A DNA stretch of 48,142 nucleotides from Halobacteriales archaeon (GCA_018609935.1 JAHENH010000063.1:1-48142), one strand, 5' to 3'; counted from the first letter of the stretch, positions 16,557 to 25,222 are shown. The notes: generated from the letters alone by a model not told the origin. Translations and numbers: made by a program.

Positions 16557-17735
16557 ATGGTAAAAGGAAAGTTTGAACGCTACGGAGGGCAGTTTGTTCC
16601 AGAAGTGTTAATGCCTGCTATAGAAGAACTTGAAAAAGCATATGAGAGTTTAGATAATGGTTTCTGGGATGATTTTAATAAAAAGCTTGGCTCTCATGGA
16701 AGACCAACTCCATTATATTATGCTGAAAATTTGAGCGAATACTTAGGAACAAAAATATATCTTAAACGAGAAGATCTTCTCCATGGAGGAGCGCATAAGT
16801 TAAATAATGCATTAGGCCAAGTATTGTTAGCACAAAAAATGGGTAAAAGTAGGATTATAGCTGAAACTGGAGCTGGCCAACATGGAACAGCTACAGCTAT
16901 GGCTGCTGCTTCTCTTGGTGTTGATTGTGAAATATATATGGGTGAAAAAGATGTAGAGAGACAAAGATCTAATGTTTTTAGAATGCGTTTACTTGGATCT
17001 AAAGTTAACCCCGTTTCATCAGGTACTAAAACATTAAAAGATGCTATCAATGAAACTCTTAGAGACTGGGCAACTAACGTAGAAGACACTCATTATGTTA
17101 TAGGTAGTGTTGTAGGCCCTCATCCGTATCCTTCATTAGTACGTGATTTCCAAAGTGTGATAGGTAAAGAAATAAAAAACCAGGCATTAAAAGCTGAGGG
17201 AAGACTGCCAGATGCGATAGTTGCATGTGCAGGTGGTGGATCAAATACTATGGGTGCTTTTGATGAATTTATTGAGGAAGATGTTGATTTGTATCCAGTT
17301 GAAGCAGGGGGATCTTCTTTAGAACTTACAGATAAAGCCCCTAATTCCGCATCTCTTAATATAGGTACTGATGGAATACTCCATGGTGCATTGACTAAAA
17401 TATTACAGGATAAAGACGGTCAAATATTAGAAAGTGAATCTATCGCTCCAGGACTAGATTATTCTGGTGTAGGACCAGAGCTTGCTTATCTATATGAAAA
17501 TGATAGAATAAAGCCAAGGACAGCGAATAATGATGAAGCAATAGAAGGATTTCGTTTGTTAAGTGAGAAAGAGGGAATAATTCCTGCATTAGAACCAAGC
17601 CATGCTATTGGATTTTTAAACAAAAAAGCTAAACATGATGAAATAGGAAATATAGGAGACTTTATTGTGTTAAATCTATCAGGACGTGGTGATAAGGATC
17701 TAGAAACAGTTATGGAAAAACTTGACTTGAACTAA
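16557..17735 (+). CDS. trpB: Tryptophan synthase beta chain
   Basis: The 392-residue pyridoxal-phosphate enzyme joins indole with serine to make tryptophan in complex with TrpA. The N terminus [21 protein letters not shown] and the cofactor site [18 protein letters not shown], whose Lys carries PLP near residue 83, mark it as the standard TrpB1 form. Further motifs are [53 protein letters not shown] (phosphate loop) and [10 protein letters not shown]. TrpB1 type fits the adjacent trpA, which it needs as a partner. The gap to trpA is two bases. Confidence 0.97.
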   Translation: MVKGKFERYGGQFVPEVLMPAIEELEKAYESLDNGFWDDFNKKLGSHGRPTPLYYAENLSEYLGTKIYLKREDLLHGGAHKLNNALGQVLLAQKMGKSRIIAETGAGQHGTATAMAAASLGVDCEIYMGEKDVERQRSNVFRMRLLGSKVNPVSSGTKTLKDAINETLRDWATNVEDTHYVIGSVVGPHPYPSLVRDFQSVIGKEIKNQALKAEGRLPDAIVACAGGGSNTMGAFDEFIEEDVDLYPVEAGGSSLELTDKAPNSASLNIGTDGILHGALTKILQDKDGQILESESIAPGLDYSGVGPELAYLYENDRIKPRTANNDEAIEGFRLLSEKEGIIPALEPSHAIGFLNKKAKHDEIGNIGDFIVLNLSGRGDKDLETVMEKLDLN

Positions 17736-17737
17736 AT

Positions 17738-18601
17738 ATGATTGAATTTCCTAATGAACCTGCTTTGATCCCCTATATTACAGCTGGTTATCCCTCAATT
17801 GATTCTTTAGAAACTACAATAAACTCACTAGAAAGAGGTGGAGCTGATATAGTAGAACTAGGTCTTCCATTTAGTGAACCTATAGCTGATGGCCCTACTA
17901 TACAAAAAGCAATAGCAAGATCTCTATCTAATGGAATGACTTCAGACATATTTTTTAGAAAACTAAAAAACATGGATCTAGACATTCCTTTAGTTGTTAT
18001 GACATATTATAATCTTATATTTCATAGAGGACTAGAAAAATTTGTTAAAGACTGTGATAAATCTGGAATAGAGGGTATTATAGTTCCAGATCTACCAGTG
18101 GAAGAAGCTAACAAACTGAAAAATGTATGTGATTCTTTTAACATAGATCTTATATTTATTGTTTCTCCTACAACAACAGGATCAAGATTTAAAAAAATTA
18201 AGAAGAAATGTTCAGGATTTCTCTATATACAAGCTAGATTAGGTACAACAGGAGCTAGAGAAAATCTATCCAATACAATTTTCACATCATTAAAGAGATT
18301 CAATACAAAAACACCAAAAGCAGTAGGATTTGGAATATCAAAAGAACAACATGCAACAGATGTAATTAAAGCAGGAGCTGATGGAGTTGTAGCAGGCAGC
18401 ATATTTATAGATCTAATAGAATCAGACATAAGAGAAACTAAAAAAGAATACAAAAATATTAAACAAGATAAAACAAATATTGGACAAAAACAAAAACAGA
18501 ATAATAAATCAAAAAACCAACAACAGTCCTGGCCTAATAAAATAGAGGATAAAGCTAAAGAACTAAAAAAAGGAGCGTTAAAAGGAAGAGACAGAAACTA
18601 A
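17738..18601 (+). CDS. trpA: Tryptophan synthase alpha chain
   Basis: The enzyme splits indole-3-glycerol phosphate and passes indole to TrpB. It shows PYITAGYPS, VELGLPFSEPIADGPTIQKA with the catalytic Glu and Asp near 45-57, GIIVPDLPVEEA, LIFIVSPTTTGSRFKKI, and GFGISKEQHATDVIKAGADGVVAGSI with the phosphate site. The core ends near residue 235. It is followed by an unusual tail of about 50 residues rich in Lys, Gln and Asn (for example QKQKQNNKSKNQQQ), not part of the usual fold. It is the last gene of trpCBA. Confidence 0.95.
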   Translation: MIEFPNEPALIPYITAGYPSIDSLETTINSLERGGADIVELGLPFSEPIADGPTIQKAIARSLSNGMTSDIFFRKLKNMDLDIPLVVMTYYNLIFHRGLEKFVKDCDKSGIEGIIVPDLPVEEANKLKNVCDSFNIDLIFIVSPTTTGSRFKKIKKKCSGFLYIQARLGTTGARENLSNTIFTSLKRFNTKTPKAVGFGISKEQHATDVIKAGADGVVAGSIFIDLIESDIRETKKEYKNIKQDKTNIGQKQKQNNKSKNQQQSWPNKIEDKAKELKKGALKGRDRN

Positions 18602-18801
18602 AACAAGTATAGAATTCACTAAATCTAAACCTCCATTTATAAAAAATATAGGATATTCTAAGATTAAAAAAAGCGAACCAGTATGCGTGGATAGTTCAAA
18701 CCTGATGTCTCTGGCATATTTATATAACTAATATTTTTTAGTATAATTTCTAGAAAAATAGATCCCAGTTGTTTTTGGTATTTAGTTTTATTTTACTATA
18801 T

Positions 18802-18960
18802 ATGGTAGAAACAACTGTTTGTGAAATATGTGGTGAAAAGATAGTTATGGAGCCTGAAAATGCTCAGGCTCACAGAGGTGGTAGCATACAGAAACTAGGT
18901 GTTGTCTCCTATGAAGATGGTGAGCCTAAATATGTCTGTAGAGAACACCTTTCCTTATAG
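18802..18960 (+). CDS. 52-residue zinc-knuckle protein
   Basis: I start at the ATG at 18802 (MVETTVCEICGEKIV); the longer frame from 18769 adds 11 hydrophobic residues encoded by promoter-like AT-rich DNA. The protein has CEICG near residue 7 and VCREHLSL at the end, making a C-x2-C...C-x2-H zinc site. It is not assigned to a family. Small zinc proteins of this kind are common in haloarchaea; the role is unknown. It stands alone before a gene-less transposon island. Confidence 0.65.
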   Translation: MVETTVCEICGEKIVMEPENAQAHRGGSIQKLGVVSYEDGEPKYVCREHLSL

Positions 18961-19146
18961 GGTTTTAGGTAACTGATACTAGAAAACAGGGAAGTCCTGT
19001 CCTCCAGTTTGAGGATGTTACATAATGGAAAAGCACTTATACCTCCAAAATTAAGATTTCATCCAGATTTTTATTATTTATATGTATTTGGTTTTCACAA
19101 ACTAATATTATGTAGTAGATAGTAGTTCACAAGAGAGAACCTAATC

Positions 19147-19232
19147 TAATTGTGGGTTTGTACGATATCAATTGAGATCTCTCCGTTTTAGGGGAAGGGA
19201 TGTATAGACATTTCTTATATTTTTGTGTATAG
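19147..19232 (+). repeat. IS605-type left-end-like sequence
   Basis: TCTAATTGTGGGTTTGTA at 19148-19165 also occurs exactly near 48000-48018. It is followed in both places by a hairpin with a TTTAGG loop and by a TTCTTATATTT stretch. No transposase gene is attached on the right, so this is a stranded left end or a miniature element. Confidence 0.6.
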
Positions 19233-19396
19233 AAAGGTGGTTTATTTCAATATTGCCATGAATCCGCTACATACTAATACATCTGCTGTGGAACAGGGAT
19301 GTAGTGACAATGCCCTAACCCAGTAGATTTGACCTGACTTCTGGACGCAGGACAAGTCAGCGATCGGATGGGAACCCTCCTTGACTTGCTGATATT

Positions 19397-19455
19397 GTAG
19401 GGTTAGTGACCCTACTGGAACCCCTCTCTCCTTTCGGGAGAGGGGGGGATGTCAC
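19397..19455 (+). repeat. Hairpins and right-end motif
   Basis: A perfect 7-base stem GTAGGGT/ACCCTAC (19397-19403 and 19409-19415) is followed by a GC-rich stem with loop CTTTCGGG around 19421-19445, and then by GGGGGGATGTCAC. The last is the family right-end motif. The order hairpin-hairpin-GATGTCAC is as at other ends in this window. Confidence 0.6.
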
Positions 19456-19661
19456 TAAAGAAGAACTGATTTTTATTTCTGTTTTATGTTTGCTAAATAG
19501 GTCAACATCCAGGGCCTTTGCCGTGACAGTCAAGTTCTTGTTGTTGATTTCGGCGTTTACGAACTGTCTGTAACTAGCGGCAATAAGTTCTACAGAGCAC
19601 AAATTAAAGAAAAAACAAGTAAAGGATGTTTAAATGTCAACTACCCTGCTCTGACACTCGC

Positions 19662-20000
19662 TTACGCTTGCATCTGAGGGTGGGGCTTGTCCGTGGGCTC
19701 CCGGTCTGCCGACGAATTGTCAGAGGGTGTGTAGTTCCCGTTTCCGTTCAGTGTCCGGACTTCAGGGCGAGTTGACCGTCGCCCAACCCCGAGGATCGTT
19801 TGAACTCGAGCACAGCTATCAACCGTTTTCCGATGTTCTTCGCCGCGTTCTAGTCTCCATCGAGTTCGTAGCCATACTTGTTGCACTTAAACCACCCCTT
19901 TCCGTCGTCGCGGTTCGTACTCGACTGGTGGCCGCACTTCGAACATGTCTGTGACGAGAACGCCGGAAGCCCTGCGCTCCTTGAGGGGGGGGTATCTACC
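19662..20000 (-). pseudogene. Haloarchaeal-type TnpB C-terminal fragment
   Basis: Read on the minus strand, 19980-19840 encodes QTCSKCGHQSSTNRDDGKGW followed by FKCNKYGYELDGD, then a TAG stop in place of the RuvC-III Arg, then NAAKNIGKRLIAVLEFKRSS. This is the zinc ribbon and RuvC-III end of an IS1341-type TnpB as found in GC-rich haloarchaea. A zinc Cys is changed to Tyr. A frameshift lies before the ribbon, and another shortly before the tail TLNGNGNYTPSDNSSADREP. The upstream part of the gene is missing. This is a dead, transferred fragment. Confidence 0.8.
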
Positions 20001-20256
20001 TCGGCCGCCTCAGGTGAAACTGTGAATTCAGTTTGGACGTAGATTTGAATGCATTACTGAATATCTTTCAACGCTATAGGCTGAACACTGTCAAGCAGGG
20101 AGCATTGTAAACCTGCTAAATGAAAAAATCTGAAAGAGTTGGGAAAGATGGTTCCGATGTTGTAAGGACTTTTGAGGAAGAAAACACGGAATCACCCTTC
20201 TTCATGAAGTGAAAGCTACTCAGACTTGAGCGGAGAGGTAGAGATAGTTGACTATT

Positions 20257-20298
20257 AGTTGTGCAAGTTTAAAAGGCAGTTGTGCAAGTTTAAAAGGC
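20257..20298 (+). promoter_or_regulatory. Tandemly duplicated core promoter (2 x 21 bases)
   Basis: AGTTGTGCAAGTTTAAAAGGC occurs twice without a gap, at 20257-20277 and 20278-20298. Each copy holds an archaeal BRE/TATA-like AAGTTTAAAAGG. The second TATA box is about 45 bases before the ATG at 20333, which fits a start site with a short leader. It is upstream of a four-gene cluster. Confidence 0.7.
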
Positions 20299-20332
20299 AG
20301 TTTTTTTGATATTTCTCTTCTAAAGATATTCA

Positions 20333-20560
20333 ATGGTAAAAGCTTATGTGTTGATTGAATGTGATACTGGTTCTGTGCAGTCTGCTGTTGGACAGATGCA
20401 GGATATGGATGAAGTAAATGAGTCTACTGCTGTAACTGGTGAATATGACATAATAGCTGAGCTTGAGGTTGAGCAGGTAGATGAACTTTTAAAAACTGTA
20501 GCGGGGAAAATACATGAAATAGGGGGTATAGGGGATACTACTACCTGTATAGCTACTTAA
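20333..20560 (+). CDS. Stand-alone Lrp/AsnC RAM-domain protein
   Basis: The 75-residue protein consists only of the Lrp/AsnC effector-binding (RAM) domain: AYVLIECDTGSVQSAVGQMQ, VTGEYDIIAELEVEQVDELL and IGGIGDTTTCIAT, a beta-alpha-beta-beta-alpha-beta ferredoxin-like unit. There is no DNA-binding helix-turn-helix. Such small proteins can sense amino acids and form oligomers, alone or with full-length Lrp proteins. It is first in a cluster with a CAF17-like protein, shikimate kinase and chorismate mutase, which suggests, by inference, sensing of an amino acid related to that cluster. The unusual tandem promoter lies directly in front. Confidence 0.88.
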   Translation: MVKAYVLIECDTGSVQSAVGQMQDMDEVNESTAVTGEYDIIAELEVEQVDELLKTVAGKIHEIGGIGDTTTCIAT

Positions 20561-20579
20561 TTATATTAGAGATTTAAGA

Positions 20580-21449
20580 ATGGATGGATATGATGCTGTT
20601 AGAAGCTCTGTTGGAGTCCGTTTTCTTTCTAACAGGGATGTAATATTGTTAACTGGTGCGGATTCAGAGGATTTCTTAGAGAGATGTGTTTCTAACCATA
20701 TTCCTAAGACGGGTGAGGAAGTCAGAGCTTTTTATTTAGATACTAATGGTAGAGTTAAAGCTGACATGAACATTTTAAACAAAAATAATGGATTATTTGT
20801 GGTTTCTAGTAAAGCTTACAGTCTAAAGGAAGAATGGGAGGAGGAAATATTTATAGATGATGTAGAAATAACAAAGAAAGATTATAGTATTATAGATATT
20901 CAGGGTCCAAAATCACCTGAAATACTTGATAGATTATCTGGAAAGGATGAATGTATAGGATATATAGAGTTTGATAGATGTGGGGATGGAGGGTACGAAT
21001 TTATTAGCTTAGAAGATATACAAATAGAGGATATAGATAAATTTAGTGAAAAGGAAAGTGAAATATTAAGAGTGGAAGCTGGAATACCCAGTTTTGGAGA
21101 TGAACTTAAAGGAAATATTCCCCTAGAAGCTGGATTAGAGATGTTATTAAGTTTTGATAAATGTTATCCTGGGCAGGAAATAATAACTAGAGCTGCACAG
21201 AGAGGGAATATAAATAGAAAATTAGTTGGTATAGATTTTGATGATGTTGACAAAAAAATAGAGGAGGATGTTATATTAAAACAGGACGAAGAAATTGGGG
21301 AAATAACAAGTATTGTAGATTCTCCTATGTTTGGCTGGATTGGTCTTGGATATATAGGGGAAAGTATGAGTTTGGGGACAGATATAAAAACTGAAAATGG
21401 TTTTAACGGATGTTTAGTTAATCTTCCTTTTTATGAAAGGCAGAGCTAA
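20580..21449 (+). CDS. GcvT-like folate-binding protein (YgfZ/CAF17 type)
   Basis: The 289-residue protein belongs to the aminomethyltransferase (GcvT) superfamily. The segment SFDKCYPGQEIITRAAQRGNINRKLVGI near 203-230 corresponds to the K-x-C-Y-x-G-Q-E motif of YgfZ/CAF17, which assists iron-sulphur enzymes using a folate or pterin. SDRDVILLTGADSEDFLERCVSNHIP-like residues at the start (about 18-42) and VRAFYLDTNGRVKADMNIL match the N-terminal domain. No glycine-cleavage partners (gcvH, gcvP) are nearby, so an iron-sulphur maintenance role is more likely than glycine cleavage. It overlaps the next gene by 17 bases. Confidence 0.8.
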   Translation: MDGYDAVRSSVGVRFLSNRDVILLTGADSEDFLERCVSNHIPKTGEEVRAFYLDTNGRVKADMNILNKNNGLFVVSSKAYSLKEEWEEEIFIDDVEITKKDYSIIDIQGPKSPEILDRLSGKDECIGYIEFDRCGDGGYEFISLEDIQIEDIDKFSEKESEILRVEAGIPSFGDELKGNIPLEAGLEMLLSFDKCYPGQEIITRAAQRGNINRKLVGIDFDDVDKKIEEDVILKQDEEIGEITSIVDSPMFGWIGLGYIGESMSLGTDIKTENGFNGCLVNLPFYERQS

Positions 21450-22278
21450 AGCTCCGGGATCTGCTACGGTAGTAAACGCTATAGCTACATTAAATGGTGG
21501 AGCTTTCTGTGTTGATCTATATACAGAAGCTGAGGTCGAGGTTTATGGAGAAAAAATTGAGGGATATATAGAGGATGTAGATACAGATAGTTCTCTTATA
21601 GAGCGTTCTATGGAGCTGACTTTAGATCATTTTGGTGTTGAGAAGGGAGGTAAAATATCTACTAGGACTGAAATACCACCTGCTAGTGGCCTTGGAAGTG
21701 GTAGTGCCGCAGCTAATTCAGCTGTTTTAGCTACATTAGATGCTATTGGTGAAACATTAGATCCTATAGACGCTGTTAGGATTGGAGTAGAAGCTGCTAG
21801 AGATGTAGGCGCTACTATAACTGGGGCTTTTGATGATGCTGCTGCAAGTATGTTAGGGGGTTTAGTGCTTACTGATAATAGAAGTGATAAACTTATTTCT
21901 AGGGAAGAAATCTATTGGGATGTGGCTATTTTTATCCCTGATTTTAAAGCTAAAAGTTCAGAAGTTGATGTAGAAAGAACAAGATATATGTCATCTATGG
22001 TGGATAAAGCGTTTACATTAGCTAGGGAGGGTGAATATTTTGATGCGATAACTCTAAATGGACTAGTTTATTGTGCAACATTAGGATTTAATCCTTCTCC
22101 AGCAGTAGACGCTTTAAAATATTCTGAGTGTGCTGGATTGAGTGGTACAGGGCCATGTTTTATAGTTGTTGGAAAAGAAAAAAATATAGATAAAGTGGTA
22201 GATATGTGGAGTGAAAAAGGCAGAACTATAAAAGTAAGAACAGATAATAAAGGAGCTAAAATAGATGGTAAAAAATGA
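21433..22278 (+). CDS. Archaeal shikimate kinase (GHMP type)
   Basis: The 281-residue protein matches archaeal shikimate kinase of the GHMP superfamily, unrelated to bacterial AroK. It phosphorylates shikimate with ATP on the way to chorismate. The ATP-binding glycine-rich motif IPPASGLGSGSAAANSAVLAT lies near 77-97. ATITGAFDDAAASMLGGLVLTDN near 130-152 holds the conserved Asp, and GLSGTGPCFIVVG near 236-248 is the third GHMP motif. The N terminus KGRAKAPGSATVVNAIATLNGGAFCVDL is typical. It overlaps both neighbours (17 and 4 bases), so translation is coupled. Confidence 0.93.
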   Translation: MKGRAKAPGSATVVNAIATLNGGAFCVDLYTEAEVEVYGEKIEGYIEDVDTDSSLIERSMELTLDHFGVEKGGKISTRTEIPPASGLGSGSAAANSAVLATLDAIGETLDPIDAVRIGVEAARDVGATITGAFDDAAASMLGGLVLTDNRSDKLISREEIYWDVAIFIPDFKAKSSEVDVERTRYMSSMVDKAFTLAREGEYFDAITLNGLVYCATLGFNPSPAVDALKYSECAGLSGTGPCFIVVGKEKNIDKVVDMWSEKGRTIKVRTDNKGAKIDGKK

Positions 22279-22583
22279 CAAAAAACTGTGAAGAACTTAG
22301 TAGACTTCGGGAAAAAAGAGGCCTTGAAGGTTTGAGAGATGAACTTGAGGAAGTTGATAGAAAAATAGTTAATTTAGTTGAAAAAAGACTTAAAATTGCA
22401 GATGAAATAGCTATAGCTAAAAAAGAAAAAGATTTGGATATAGAAGATGAAAAAAGAGAGAAAAAAGTAATAGAAAATGCTGTTGTACAAGCTCAAAACC
22501 TAGATATAGATGACGAAGTAATTAGAGATCTTGTATCCCATCTTATTGAAGTAAGTAAAAAGCGCCAAAGAAAAACGAATTAG
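22275..22583 (+). CDS. Chorismate mutase, AroQ type
   Basis: The 102-residue all-helical protein turns chorismate into prephenate for phenylalanine and tyrosine. The core begins at GLRDELEEVDRKIVNLVEKRLKIADEIAIAKKEKDLDIEDEKREKKVI, where the first Arg, the second Arg of EKRLKIADEIAIAK and the Lys after it form the usual active-site set. About 18 extra residues precede the core. The ATG overlaps the shikimate kinase stop by four bases (ATGA), so the two are translationally coupled and both feed aromatic amino-acid synthesis. Confidence 0.9.
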   Translation: MTKNCEELSRLREKRGLEGLRDELEEVDRKIVNLVEKRLKIADEIAIAKKEKDLDIEDEKREKKVIENAVVQAQNLDIDDEVIRDLVSHLIEVSKKRQRKTN

Positions 22584-22621
22584 AATAGTGTGTTATGGTC
22601 AATAGTCTAGAAATCTATATT

Positions 22622-23917
22622 TTAGGTTTTATACTTTTCTATTATTTCCCTTGCTTTATCTAATGGATTTTCTTCTGGTTTTTTTATTTCTCTTGCATTT
22701 AGATTAGATCCGTATTCTCCTATACCTATATCTCCTCTTATACTCCATTTTTTTCCAACTAATTTTTTTGATATGTCTTTTTTGATATTTTCCTCTTGAT
22801 TTATTATTTCGTTTTTTGTTTTATTTAATATATTTTCAGTTATTTCATCATCTAAAATTACTATAAGCGCCCCAGTAAAATCATCAAGTACTGCTTTAGT
22901 TCTTATGTCTTTTTCTCCTTTTACTTTTCCATGTCTTTTACAACTTCCATTTTTTAGTATCCTTCCACATTCTGTACACCTAGTTATTGTTCCAGCTTCT
23001 CTAACTTCTAGTATTCTTCCTTTTACCCATACATCAAATGCTCCATCGTTTTCTATTGCTTTTGATATAGTTATTTTGGGTGGTTGAGTGGTTTCTACCT
23101 CATCTGTTTGTTCTATTTTTGTATAACTATCAATATTTAGCTCTGGCAGTCCTTTGAATTCATTTATATAAGCGTTTTTTATTTTGTAGCTTTTTTCTTC
23201 TTTTAGATTATTGTCCCAATCTGTAAAATGGATTCTTCCAGAATGATCACTTAGTATACCTGAAGAAATCATCTTTCTTGTGTTATTGAATTCTATTTCT
23301 TTCTCATTTAATTCAATAACTTTAGCTTTTATTTCTATTGCTCTATCTCCAATTTCAAGTTCTTTAATAGATAGATCTTTTTTTTCAATATCTTTTTCTA
23401 TATTGGTTGAAGATATATTTGTAGATTCTCCAAGACTTAATTCTATTTTCTCATTCCTTTCCTGTACTCTACCTCTAGTTATCTTTATTTCATCATTTTC
23501 ATTGATTCTTTTTTCCCAGTCTATAAACCCAATTCTTGATGTTTCATCTGCTAAAACTCCTTCTATTATTTCTTGACTACCTATTTTTCTTTTTCCAGCT
23601 CGTACAACTTTACCCTCTATTTCTACTAGTTTATCTTTTAAGCTTGATAGATCTTCTATTTTTGTTTGTTTGGTGTCGTTTTCTAGATTTTTAGACGAAA
23701 GAGACCTTCTTACTGTTTTTTCTGCCTGTTTTAGTGGTACATTATAATCTAGCAGATTCTTAAGTTTTTCCTCAACTTTTGATTTAGGTATCTCTAAGTC
23801 ATCCGATATTTTTTTTGATTTTTTTTCTATTTCTTCTATTGTTATATCTTGGTTTTTATCGGATGGTTCATTTGTCTCTTGGTTTTTATCGGATGTATTG
23901 TTTTTTTCTCTGGCCAT
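22622..23917 (-). CDS. Replication protein A, long form with three OB folds
   Basis: The 431-residue protein is a second RPA. A charged N terminus (1-45) is followed by a helical segment (IEEIEKKSKKISDDLEIPKSKVEEKL) like that of the shorter RPA at 4121. OB folds follow near 95-165 (VEGKVVRAGKR...GVLADETSRIGFIDWEKR) and 190-275 (IEIKAKVIELNEKE...GILSDHSGRIHFTDWDNN). The third is near 290-400 and contains the zinc finger CTECGRILKNGSCKRHG at about 313-329. The protein would bind single-stranded DNA. Having both a two-OB and a three-OB RPA fits the haloarchaeal pattern of multiple RPAs. It is divergent from hemL, with 33 bases between starts. Confidence 0.9.
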   Translation of the reverse strand: MAREKNNTSDKNQETNEPSDKNQDITIEEIEKKSKKISDDLEIPKSKVEEKLKNLLDYNVPLKQAEKTVRRSLSSKNLENDTKQTKIEDLSSLKDKLVEIEGKVVRAGKRKIGSQEIIEGVLADETSRIGFIDWEKRINENDEIKITRGRVQERNEKIELSLGESTNISSTNIEKDIEKKDLSIKELEIGDRAIEIKAKVIELNEKEIEFNNTRKMISSGILSDHSGRIHFTDWDNNLKEEKSYKIKNAYINEFKGLPELNIDSYTKIEQTDEVETTQPPKITISKAIENDGAFDVWVKGRILEVREAGTITRCTECGRILKNGSCKRHGKVKGEKDIRTKAVLDDFTGALIVILDDEITENILNKTKNEIINQEENIKKDISKKLVGKKWSIRGDIGIGEYGSNLNAREIKKPEENPLDKAREIIEKYKT

Positions 23918-23950
23918 TATCTCAGAAAGACTCCCTCTGTTTTTAAAATT

Positions 23951-25222
23951 ATGGCTCTAAAAAACTACATGTCAAGAGAACTCTTTGATAGAGCATTAGA
24001 AGTAATGCCTGGTGGAGTTTCATCTCCAGTCCGAAGTATTTCTCCATATCCATTTTTTATAGATAAGGGAGATGGGGCATATCTCATTGGTGAGGAAGGA
24101 AGAAATTATATTGATTATTGTATGGGATATGGTCCATTATTACTTGGGCATGGGTTTCCTGGGGTAGTTGAATCGGATATAAAAAGCCAGTTTTCTAATG
24201 GTAATCTTTATGGAACACCTACTAGGATAGAAGTAGAATTTGCTGAATTTATAGCTAATAATGTATCATCTATAGAAAAATTAAGGTTTGTTAATACTGG
24301 TACTGAAGCTACAATGTCTGTTTTAAGGACTGCTAGAGGGTTCACAGGTAAAAATAAAATAGTTAAAATAAAAGGAGGGTTTCATGGATCCTATGATCCT
24401 TTATTAGTTGAAGCAGGAAGTGGAGCATTTGGAAAACCTGACTCAGACGGTGTTCCAAGATCTTTTACACAACATACAATACAAGTACCTTTTAATGATA
24501 TAGAAGCTATGGAAGAAGCCACTCAAGGAGAAGATATCGCAGCTGTTATATTAGAGCCTATAATGGCTAATTCTGGGCCTATTCTTCCAGAAAAAGAATA
24601 TCTAAAAGAAGTTAGAAAGATAACAAATAATAATGATGTTTTATTGATATTTGATGAAGTAGTTACAGGTTTCAGGCTAGGTTTAGGAGGGGCTCAGAAA
24701 TATTACGGGGTTGAACCTGATCTTACAACCTTGGGTAAAATAACTGGAGCAGGATTCCCCATTGGTGTTTTTGGAGGTAAAAGGGAAATAATGGATGTTG
24801 TTGCCCCTTCTGGAGATGTATATCAAGCAGGTACCTTTAGTGGTAATCCAATAACTATGACTGCAGGGTATTCTACACTTCAGTTTATAGAAAGGGAAAA
24901 TGTTATATCTAAAACAAAAAAATTAGGAAAAAAGCTAAGAAAAGGAATTAAAGATATTATAAGTGATAAAAGACCTCAATATTCAGTTTCAGGTTCACAT
25001 AGCTTTTTTAAACTATTTTTCTCACAAGATGGTTCAACCCCAAAAAACTATACTGAAGCAAAAAAATGTGATTCAGAAAGATGGAAACGGATTTTCTGGG
25101 ATTCTATGAAACAACAAGGAGTCTTTTTACCTCCATCACAGTATGAGACAAATTTTGTTTCATATTCACATACTGAAAAACACATAGAAGACACCCTTGA
25201 AGCATACAAGGAATCTATCTAA
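23951..25222 (+). CDS. hemL: Glutamate-1-semialdehyde 2,1-aminomutase
   Basis: The PLP enzyme makes 5-aminolevulinate from glutamate semialdehyde. I start at the ATG at 23951 (MALKNYMSRELFDRALEVMPGGVSSPVRS). The longer frame from 23849 runs through the divergent RPA gene start and is not conserved. Motifs: GHGFPGVVESDI, FVNTGTEATMSVLRTARGFTG, KIKGGFHGSYDPLLVEAGSG, LIFDEVVTGFRLGLGGAQ, and TTLGKITGAGFPIGVFGG with the PLP Lys near 268. About 423 residues is normal. It is followed by hemC after 17 bases. Confidence 0.96.
   Translation: MALKNYMSRELFDRALEVMPGGVSSPVRSISPYPFFIDKGDGAYLIGEEGRNYIDYCMGYGPLLLGHGFPGVVESDIKSQFSNGNLYGTPTRIEVEFAEFIANNVSSIEKLRFVNTGTEATMSVLRTARGFTGKNKIVKIKGGFHGSYDPLLVEAGSGAFGKPDSDGVPRSFTQHTIQVPFNDIEAMEEATQGEDIAAVILEPIMANSGPILPEKEYLKEVRKITNNNDVLLIFDEVVTGFRLGLGGAQKYYGVEPDLTTLGKITGAGFPIGVFGGKREIMDVVAPSGDVYQAGTFSGNPITMTAGYSTLQFIERENVISKTKKLGKKLRKGIKDIISDKRPQYSVSGSHSFFKLFFSQDGSTPKNYTEAKKCDSERWKRIFWDSMKQQGVFLPPSQYETNFVSYSHTEKHIEDTLEAYKESI

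Larger units (their letters stand above)
18961..20332. other. Gene-less island of transposon debris
   Basis: Almost 1.4 kb has no intact gene. It contains a right-end-like motif at 18988-19021 (GGGAAGTCCTGTCCTCCAGTTTGAGGATGTTAC) and a left-end-like block at 19147-19232. A hairpin is formed by GTAGGGT (19397-19403) with ACCCTAC (19409-19415), and a GC-rich hairpin plus right end lies at 19418-19455. A haloarchaeal-type TnpB fragment follows on the minus strand, and a tandem promoter repeat stands at the right edge. GC content is visibly higher in 19300-20000 than in the resident genes, which points to material acquired from a GC-rich haloarchaeon. Confidence 0.7.

Noticed and set aside
18620..18760. 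tRNA-like GTTCAAACC string at about 18697
   Set aside because: No acceptor or anticodon stem can be formed around it.
19357..19602. 81-codon minus-strand frame (CSVELIAASYRQFVNAEINN...)
   Set aside because: It runs through the transposon right-end hairpin, so it is at best a decayed mobile-element frame; I could not assign it and do not list it as a gene.
23849..23950. 34-residue N-terminal extension of HemL
   Set aside because: It overlaps the start of the divergent RPA gene and has no family similarity; the start at 23951 fits the conserved N terminus.
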